Below the pieces are notes generated by a model. It saw nothing but the letters and a program-made list of their open reading frames with translations, was not told the DNA's origin and ran no database searches. Of a stretch of DNA of 10,851 bases, positions 7,006 to 10,851 are shown piece after piece. Source of the stretch: Oscillospiraceae bacterium (GTDB lineage Bacteria > Bacillota > Clostridia > Oscillospirales > Ruminococcaceae); contig JAHZBJ010000058.1 in the NCBI GenBank assembly GCA_019423445.1, positions 1-10,851 on the forward strand, read 5' to 3'. A program made the translations under genes and the position numbers. Numbering within the stretch: position 1 is the stretch's first letter; each line of letters starts with the position of its first letter.

Positions 7006-7024
7006 CCCGCCGTCCCGCGGCGGG
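7006..7024 (+). other. Intercistronic hairpin between pduL and the uncharacterised gene
   Basis: CCCGCCG (7006-7012) pairs perfectly with CGGCGGG (7018-7024) around the loop TCCCG, directly after the pduL stop (TAG 7003-7005). It is followed by a purine-rich ribosome binding site rather than a T-run, so it does not look like a terminator. It could protect the 3' end of the upstream message (inference). Confidence 0.55.
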
Positions 7025-7025
7025 G

Positions 7026-7038
7026 AAAGGAGAGGTGA
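7026..7038 (+). promoter_or_regulatory. Ribosome binding site of the uncharacterised gene, supporting a TTG start
   Basis: Two overlapping candidates, AAAGGAG (7026-7032) and GAGGTGA (7032-7038), precede TTG 7045; the second leaves six bases of spacing. The start is preferred because it includes the predicted N-terminal targeting helix. Confidence 0.6.
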
Positions 7039-7044
7039 GAAAGT

Positions 7045-7689
7045 TTGGCAGAACTGAGCCGGGAACAGCTGATTGAGCTGATTACCAGGGAGGTGCTCCG
7101 CACCCTGGGAGGTGCCGAGGAGGAGGAACCGGCGGATAAAAGCGGCCTCCCCGCCGCCCTGGTGGTGGGGGACCCGGGGAAACTGCCCCGGGGAGTCCGG
7201 AGCAAATACCGCCTCTGCGCCATGGAGGAGTACAAGGGGGACATAGAACCCTTTGAAAAGGTGTTCATCACCGCCATCACCCAGACCCAGCTGGCGGACA
7301 TCGCCCTGGGCCGGGACAGCCAGCCGGTGACCTGCGCCCTCTCGAAGGCCCTGCTCCTGGGGAAGGAGATCTTCCTCTACGACTGCGCCCTGGAGCACCG
7401 GAAGCTGGCGGGCCGGGGGAGCCAGGCGTTTTACCAGCTGCTGGAGGGGTATGTCCGCACCCTCCAGTCCTTCGGAGTAAAGTTAGTCCAGGGTACCACC
7501 GTCATCGACAAGTACCAGCGCACCGCCGCCCCCGGGGCGGACCTCCCCTCCGGGGTGGTCACCGAAGCCCTGGCCCGGAGCCTGGTGGAAAAGGGGGACG
7601 GAGAGATCCTGCTGCGGAAGGGCACCGTCCTGACCCCTTCGGCCAAGGACGTGTTCCTCCACGCCGGCCGGAAGGTCACTTACCTGTGA
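7045..7689 (+). CDS. Uncharacterised eut-operon protein, probable encapsulated flavoprotein-like (HFCD-like) cargo
   Basis: I recognise the gene only as a conserved neighbour in Firmicutes ethanolamine operons; its function is not established. The 214-residue product has three parts. Residues 3-22 (ELSREQLIELITREVLRTLG) form an amphipathic helix like an encapsulation peptide, followed by an acidic linker to about 33. Residues about 37-150 hold an alpha/beta core; the stretch VFITAITQTQLADIALGRDS and following PVTCALSKALLLGKEIFLYD (73-112) resembles the ATxNTIAKxAxGxADxLxT...KPV region of HFCD flavoproteins such as phosphopantothenoylcysteine decarboxylase. Residues about 172-214 (VVTEALARS...VLTPSAKDVF...) resemble the N-terminus of EutT here and of EutQ. 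No signal peptide or membrane segment is seen. TTG start; the stop TGA 7687-7689 shares its last base with the eutN ribosome site. The flavin link is an inference. A role in redox chemistry or cobalamin reduction beside pduS would fit but is unproven. Confidence 0.8.
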   Translation: MAELSREQLIELITREVLRTLGGAEEEEPADKSGLPAALVVGDPGKLPRGVRSKYRLCAMEEYKGDIEPFEKVFITAITQTQLADIALGRDSQPVTCALSKALLLGKEIFLYDCALEHRKLAGRGSQAFYQLLEGYVRTLQSFGVKLVQGTTVIDKYQRTAAPGADLPSGVVTEALARSLVEKGDGEILLRKGTVLTPSAKDVFLHAGRKVTYL

Positions 7690-7705
7690 AAGGAGGACCC
7701 GGAGA

Positions 7706-8017
7706 ATGCTCATCTGCAGGGTCATCGGCCACGTGTGGGCCACAAAGAAGGAGGACTCCCTGGAGGGAGTCAAGTTCATGGTGGTGCGGGAAACCGGCAC
7801 CCCCAGAAAGGAACCCCAGGTGATGGTGGCCGCCGATAAGGTGGGGGCCGGCATCGGGGAGGATGTGCTGGTGGTCAGCGGCAGCACCGCCCGCCGGGCC
7901 CTGGGCCGGGACGACCTGCCGGTGGACTGCGCCATTGTTGGGATCATCGACACCGTGGAAGTGGAAAAGGAATCGGACCTTCTGGAGCCGCCCCGGCCCC
8001 GGAGGGGAAAGAGCTGA
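7706..8017 (+). CDS. eutN: EutN, pentameric BMC vertex protein
   Basis: EutN belongs to the EutN/CcmL family (BMC-P) whose pentamers cap the vertices of the polyhedral shell. The 103-residue product starts MLICRVIGHVWATKKEDSLEG, the characteristic opening, and continues with GVKFMVV and QVMVAADKVGAGIGEDVLVVSGS, the conserved GxGxxVxVxxGS turn region at about residues 47-60; VDCAIVGIIDTVEV near 73-86 is the typical closing strand. A short charged tail (PPRPRRGKS) follows. ATG 7706 is preceded nine bases upstream by AAAGGAGG (7689-7696), which overlaps the stop of the preceding gene. Only one BMC-P gene is present, consistent with the low copy number needed at vertices. Confidence 0.96.
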   Translation: MLICRVIGHVWATKKEDSLEGVKFMVVRETGTPRKEPQVMVAADKVGAGIGEDVLVVSGSTARRALGRDDLPVDCAIVGIIDTVEVEKESDLLEPPRPRRGKS

Positions 8018-8031
8018 GGGGGTGACGGACT

Positions 8032-9384
8032 GTGACCATCCTGGAACGGATTTTTGACGCGGGGATCGTGGGCTGCGGCGGTGCCGGGTTCCCCACCCAC
8101 GCCAAGCTTGGCGGGAAGGGCATCCGCTACCTGATCCTCAACGGAGCCGAATGCGAGCCTCTTCTGGGCACCGACCGGTGGCTGATGCGCCACCGTGCCG
8201 GGGACATTGTGGAAGCCGCTGCCGCCCTGGCGGCGGAGATCGGGGCGGAGGAGTGCACCATCGCCCTGAAAAAGACCTATACCCGGGAGATCGCCGCTCT
8301 GGAGGAGGCTATCCGCCAGCAGGGGGCCCCGGTGGCTCTCCGGAAGATGGAGAGCTTCTATCCGGCGGGGGATGAGCAGGTGATGGTGTACGAAGTCACC
8401 GGCAAGGTGGTCCCCCCGGCGGGGATCCCCCTGGACGTGGGAGCGGCAGTGACCAATGTGGCCACTGCCTGTGCCGTCCGGGACGCCATGGAGGGGCGGC
8501 CCTTTACCCACAAGTACCTGACGGTAGCCGGGGCGGTCAAAAATCCCCTGGTGCTCCGGGTGCCGGTGGGCACCTCCTTCGGGGACTGCCTGCGGCTGGC
8601 GGGCGGCCCTGTTCCGGAGCGGTGGATCGCCGTCTCCGGGGGTCCCATGATGGGGAAAATCCTCTCCATGGAAGAGGCTATGGCCTCCCATGTCACCAAA
8701 ACCACCTCCGGCATCCTGGTGCTGCCGGAGGACGGCTACCTGGGCAGCGCCCAGCAGATCTCCCTTGCCCATATGAAAAATCGGGCCGCAGCGGCCTGTA
8801 TCCAATGCAGCTACTGCACCCAGCTCTGCCCCCGGCACCTTCTGGGGCATCCCCTGGAACCCCACAAAATCATGCGGAAGATGGCCATCAGCCCCGACGT
8901 CACCCAGCTGCTGGATGATCCGGACATCCGCCAGGCGGCCCTCTGCTGCCAGTGCGGCGTCTGCGAGATCTACGCCTGCCCTATGGGGCTCCAGCCCCGG
9001 CGGGTCAACGCCATGCTGAAAGAGGCCCTTGCCGGAGCGGGGATTCGTTATCCCAAAGGGGAAGGGGAATTCATCCCCCACCCAGACCGGAAGAACCGCC
9101 GGGTCCCCACCCGCCGGGCCGCTGCCCGGGCCGGGGTCCTGGACTGGTACGGCCAGGAGCTGGAACAGCTGGAGGAGTACTCCCCCGCCCAGGTAGTCCT
9201 GGCACTGAACCAGCAGATCGGCGCTCCCTGCCAGCCGGTGGTGCGGGAGGGAGATCAGGTGGCCCAGGGACAGCTGGTAGCCCGGTGCCCCGAAGGAAAG
9301 CTGGGGGCCAACCTCCACGCTTCCATCTCCGGCACCGTGATGAAGGCGGAGGGTGTCATCGTCATCCAAGAGGGGAGGAACTAA
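8032..9384 (+). CDS. pduS: PduS/RnfC-like iron-sulfur flavoprotein (cobalamin reductase-like)
   Basis: PduS is a flavin and iron-sulfur protein that reduces cobalamin for adenosyltransferases in propanediol compartments. The 450-residue product has the PduS order: an N-terminal FMN/NADH-binding region of the complex I 51-kDa/RnfC type with GIVGCGGAGFPTHAKLGGKG (residues 11-30) and LILNGAECEPLLGTD (34-48), a central SLBB-like segment (about 160-210), two [4Fe-4S] sites, C256-x2-C259-x2-C262-x3-C266 and C305-x2-C308-x2-C311-x4-C316, and a C-terminal barrel-sandwich segment (about 395-445, PVVREGDQVAQGQLVA...). RnfC has the barrel-sandwich part first, so the order favours PduS. No membrane segment is seen. 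Start GTG 8032 with GGGGTGA just upstream. In this operon it most likely serves EutT and passes electrons to or from the adjacent PduT-like shell protein (inference). Confidence 0.93.
   Translation: MTILERIFDAGIVGCGGAGFPTHAKLGGKGIRYLILNGAECEPLLGTDRWLMRHRAGDIVEAAAALAAEIGAEECTIALKKTYTREIAALEEAIRQQGAPVALRKMESFYPAGDEQVMVYEVTGKVVPPAGIPLDVGAAVTNVATACAVRDAMEGRPFTHKYLTVAGAVKNPLVLRVPVGTSFGDCLRLAGGPVPERWIAVSGGPMMGKILSMEEAMASHVTKTTSGILVLPEDGYLGSAQQISLAHMKNRAAAACIQCSYCTQLCPRHLLGHPLEPHKIMRKMAISPDVTQLLDDPDIRQAALCCQCGVCEIYACPMGLQPRRVNAMLKEALAGAGIRYPKGEGEFIPHPDRKNRRVPTRRAAARAGVLDWYGQELEQLEEYSPAQVVLALNQQIGAPCQPVVREGDQVAQGQLVARCPEGKLGANLHASISGTVMKAEGVIVIQEGRN
9372..9378 (+). promoter_or_regulatory. Ribosome binding site of the pduT-like gene
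   Basis: GGGGAGG lies ten bases before GTG 9389, inside the last codons of the pduS-like gene (stop TAA 9382-9384). The frame is open upstream, to an ATG at 9353, but that would add residues unlike any BMC protein N-terminus. Confidence 0.7.
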
Positions 9385-9388
9385 AACC

Positions 9389-9937
9389 GTGAACATTGCC
9401 ATTGGATTTCTGGAACTGAACAGCATCGCCAAGGGAGTGGAGGCCGCCGACGCCATCCTGAAAACGGCGGAGACCCGGCTGCTCTTTGCCCGGGCGGGCT
9501 GCCCGGGGAAATACTACATCCTCTTCTCCGGGGAAGTGGCCTCGGTGACCTCCTCCCTGGAGGCGGGAAAGGCCATCGGCCAGGCCCACATTGTGGACAG
9601 CGTGGTGATCCCCAACGTCCACCCTGCGGTGCTGCTGGCCATCAACCAGGTGGTGGAGCCGGTGCCGGTAAACGCCCTGGGGGTCATGGAATATTTCAGC
9701 GTCACTGCCGCCGTCTGGGGGGCCGACGCCGCCGTCAAGGCCGCTGAGGTGGACCTGATGGACGTGCGGCTTGGCACCGGCATCGGAGGCAAAAGCTTTG
9801 TCATTCTCTCCGGGGATGTGGCAGCCGTCCACGAAGCGGTGGAGGCCGGAGTGGCCGACGCCCGGGAAAACGGCCTCCTGGTAAGCCAGGTGGTGATTCC
9901 CAACCCCAGAGATGAGATCTTCAACAGCCTGCTGTGA
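9389..9937 (+). CDS. pduT: PduT-like tandem-BMC shell protein with conserved pore cysteine
   Basis: PduT is a trimeric shell protein with two BMC domains and a [4Fe-4S] cluster held at the central pore by Cys38 of each subunit. The 182-residue product matches PduT in length (184) and in layout: first domain residues 2-88 (IGFLELNSIAKGVEAADAIL...), second domain 95-182 (ALGVMEYFSVTAAVWGADAAV...). Counting from the GTG 9389 start, the cysteine in RAGCPGK is residue 38, the position of the cluster ligand in PduT. It is the only cysteine in the protein, which supports a specific role. Both domains end in a VVIPN strand (residues 72-76 and 170-174). It directly follows the pduS-like gene, the known PduS partner in propanediol loci. 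EutL is a different class (permuted BMC domains) and is already present. Confidence 0.93.
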   Translation: MNIAIGFLELNSIAKGVEAADAILKTAETRLLFARAGCPGKYYILFSGEVASVTSSLEAGKAIGQAHIVDSVVIPNVHPAVLLAINQVVEPVPVNALGVMEYFSVTAAVWGADAAVKAAEVDLMDVRLGTGIGGKSFVILSGDVAAVHEAVEAGVADARENGLLVSQVVIPNPRDEIFNSLL

Positions 9938-9954
9938 CAGGCGGATTTTTCAGG

Positions 9955-9968
9955 AAAGGGGGGTCCCC
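9955..9968 (+). promoter_or_regulatory. Ribosome binding site of eutS, possibly masked by a small hairpin
   Basis: AAAGGGGGG (9955-9963) precedes GTG 9970 and supports this start over GTG 9934, which overlaps the previous stop. Four of its G residues can pair with CCCC at 9965-9968, a very short hairpin that could partly hide the site. The masking effect is an inference. Confidence 0.5.
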
Positions 9969-9969
9969 G

Positions 9970-10317
9970 GTGTTTGAGGAAAAACAGAGGATCATCCAAG
10001 AATTTGTACCTGGTAAACAGGTGACCCTGGCTCACCTCATCGCCAACCCGGACCGGGACCTTTACAAGAAGCTGGGGGTTGTGGGAGAAGTAAAAGAAGC
10101 CCTGGGGATCATGACCATCACCCCCAGCGAAGCGGCCATCATCGGCGCCGACGTGGCAACCAAGGCCGCAGAGGTGAGCCTGGTGTTTGTGGACCGGTTC
10201 TCCGGTTCCCTGATTATCACCGGGGATGTGGCCAGTGTGGAGGCGTCCCTTCGTGCGGTGCTCCGGGTGTTGGAAAACACCCTGCGCTTCACCCCCACCG
10301 AGATCACCCGGACCTGA
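9970..10317 (+). CDS. eutS: EutS, permuted single-BMC shell protein
   Basis: EutS is a circularly permuted BMC protein forming hexamers with a beta-barrel on one face; it is thought to help shape shell edges. The 115-residue product starts MFEEKQRIIQEFVPGKQVTL, nearly identical to the enteric N-terminus, then AHLIANPDRDLYKKLG, GIMTITPSEAAIIGADVATKAAEV (residues about 46-69) and FVDRFSGSLIITGDVASVEASL (73-94). GTG 9970 is chosen because it gives the family N-terminus and has a purine-rich site upstream; the longer GTG 9934 start would add twelve unrelated residues. The segment before GIMTITP is two residues longer than in E. coli, and the glycine linked to the bent hexamer there (G39 in DAGAIGIM) has no obvious counterpart (VKEALGIM). 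PduU is the close relative; the eut setting and N-terminus favour EutS. Confidence 0.95.
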   Translation: MFEEKQRIIQEFVPGKQVTLAHLIANPDRDLYKKLGVVGEVKEALGIMTITPSEAAIIGADVATKAAEVSLVFVDRFSGSLIITGDVASVEASLRAVLRVLENTLRFTPTEITRT

Positions 10318-10337
10318 CAGCCGGCGGGAGGCGACCC

Positions 10338-10781
10338 ATGAAAAAGAAACTGATGATGATGGGCCGGGTGGCCTGCGGAAAGACCACCCTCTGCCAATAC
10401 CTGGCGGGGCAGGCCCTGGAATACCGCAAGACCCAGACGGTGGAGCTGGTGGGGGACGCCATCGACACCCCTGGGGAATATGTGGAGAACCGCGCCCTGA
10501 TGCGGGGGCTCACCGTCACGGCGGTGGATGCCGACGCAGTGCTCTTTCTCCAGGACTGCACCGACCCGGAGTGCCGTTTTTCCCCTGGACAGGCCGCCAT
10601 GTACGGCCGGCCGGTAGTTGGGGTGGTAACCAAAATCGACCAGGCCCCGGGGCCCGGGGCGGTGGAGGATGCCCGGCAGCTTCTGGAGCTGGCGGGGGCC
10701 AGCCCTGTCTTCCCCATCTCCGCCTGTACCGGGGAGGGGTTGGAGGAACTGATCCAATACCTGGAGACCCTTGATTCATAA
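10338..10781 (+). CDS. eutP: EutP, small P-loop GTPase-like protein / proposed acetate kinase
   Basis: EutP is a small Ras-like P-loop protein of ethanolamine operons; in Salmonella, EutP and EutQ have been reported to act as acetate kinases, giving ATP from acetyl phosphate. The 147-residue product has the expected motifs: P-loop GRVACGKTT (residues 9-17, with K15), DTPGEY (43-48) as the G3-type motif, TKID (98-101) as G4 and SACTGEG (128-134) as the G5-like region. Length matches the family. ATG 10338 has GGGAGG six bases upstream. It lies last in the visible block after eutS, the reverse of the eutS/eutP-first order seen in several operons, so this may be the end of one transcript. A PduV-like role in compartment positioning is an alternative; the sequence alone does not separate the two. 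Confidence 0.94.
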   Translation: MKKKLMMMGRVACGKTTLCQYLAGQALEYRKTQTVELVGDAIDTPGEYVENRALMRGLTVTAVDADAVLFLQDCTDPECRFSPGQAAMYGRPVVGVVTKIDQAPGPGAVEDARQLLELAGASPVFPISACTGEGLEELIQYLETLDS

Positions 10782-10800
10782 TGACATAATAAGGAAACGA

Positions 10801-10851
10801 AATGTTGCCGGAAAGGAGACTGTAGGGGAATCTCCACTGCCCCCCACAGGC
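10801..10851 (+). promoter_or_regulatory. Possible 5' part of a cobalamin riboswitch (cut by the window edge)
   Basis: The non-coding tail after eutP contains pieces in the order expected for a cobalamin riboswitch core: GTTGCC (10804-10809), AAAGGAGA (10812-10819), the 11-base GGGGAATCTCC (10824-10834), close to the consensus GGTGAAAATCC, then ACTGCCCCCCACAGG (10836-10850), like the ACTGTCCCCGCAACTGT region. GG/CC and flanking GT/AC can form a short P4-like stem with one bulged A. The usual P3 hairpin is not visible and the B12-box region would lie past the edge, so support is weak. Cobalamin riboswitches are known regulators of Firmicutes eut loci. Confidence 0.25.

Noticed and set aside
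5458..7398. Long minus-strand open frame opposite eutT, pduL and the unknown gene
   Set aside because: Same shadow effect; it spans three separate plus-strand genes with good ribosome sites and has no recognisable domain.
10771..10790. Promoter (TTGATT and CATAAT) at the end of eutP
   Set aside because: The two boxes are only eight bases apart, too close for a sigma-70-type promoter, and no better -35 box is found 16-18 bases before CATAAT.
10802..10825. Seven-codon leader ORF (ATG to TAG) after eutP
   Set aside because: An AAGGA precedes it, but such a short frame is expected by chance and overlaps the region that resembles a riboswitch; there is no run of a regulatory amino acid.

Overview
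The window is a single, tightly packed, plus-strand block of an ethanolamine-utilisation (eut) bacterial microcompartment (BMC) operon. It is G+C-rich (about two thirds G+C by eye), has strong AGGAGG-type ribosome binding sites and many TTG/GTG starts. The gene set resembles Firmicutes eut loci (pduL-type phosphotransacylase, EutT without a CCxxC metal site, C-terminal targeting tail on EutE). This suggests a high-GC gut clostridium, perhaps an Oscillospiraceae/Flavonifractor-like organism; the taxon is an inference from style, not from a marker gene. Neither end of the operon is in view: the first gene is cut at its 5' end, and no promoter or convincing terminator is visible.

Layout: eutA (3' end only, 2-586), eutB (598-1977), eutC (1980-2966), eutL (2986-3642), eutE (3658-5160), eutM (5226-5510), eutT (5524-6270), pduL/eutD (6337-7005), an uncharacterised cargo-like protein (7045-7689), eutN (7706-8017), a pduS/RnfC-like iron-sulfur flavoprotein (8032-9384), a pduT-like tandem-BMC shell protein (9389-9937), eutS (9970-10317) and eutP (10338-10781). 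The last 70 bases are non-coding and may hold the 5' part of a cobalamin riboswitch. No gene-free stretch exceeds 300 bases.

How they work together: EutBC (adenosylcobalamin-dependent ammonia lyase, reactivated by EutA, supplied with cofactor by EutT) splits ethanolamine to acetaldehyde and ammonia inside a shell built of EutL, EutM, EutN, EutS and a PduT-like trimer. EutE oxidises acetaldehyde to acetyl-CoA, PduL converts that to acetyl phosphate and recycles CoA, and EutP may take part in acetate/ATP formation. The PduS-like protein and the PduT-like shell protein, which keeps the pore cysteine known to hold an iron-sulfur cluster in PduT, suggest an electron path across the shell. Four proteins (EutC, EutE, PduL and the unknown) carry short amphipathic terminal helices typical of encapsulation peptides.

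Most worth a second look: the unknown cargo protein, with an encapsulation helix, a core resembling flavin-dependent cysteine decarboxylases (HFCD) and a C-terminal module shared with the N-terminus of EutT; the PduS/PduT pair in an ethanolamine compartment; an abrupt glycine-codon switch inside eutB near base 1561 (GGG 0 of 23 before, 10 of 15 after), which suggests recombination or a chimeric assembly; intercistronic hairpins around eutM, pduL and the unknown gene; and the possible truncated cobalamin riboswitch at the right edge.
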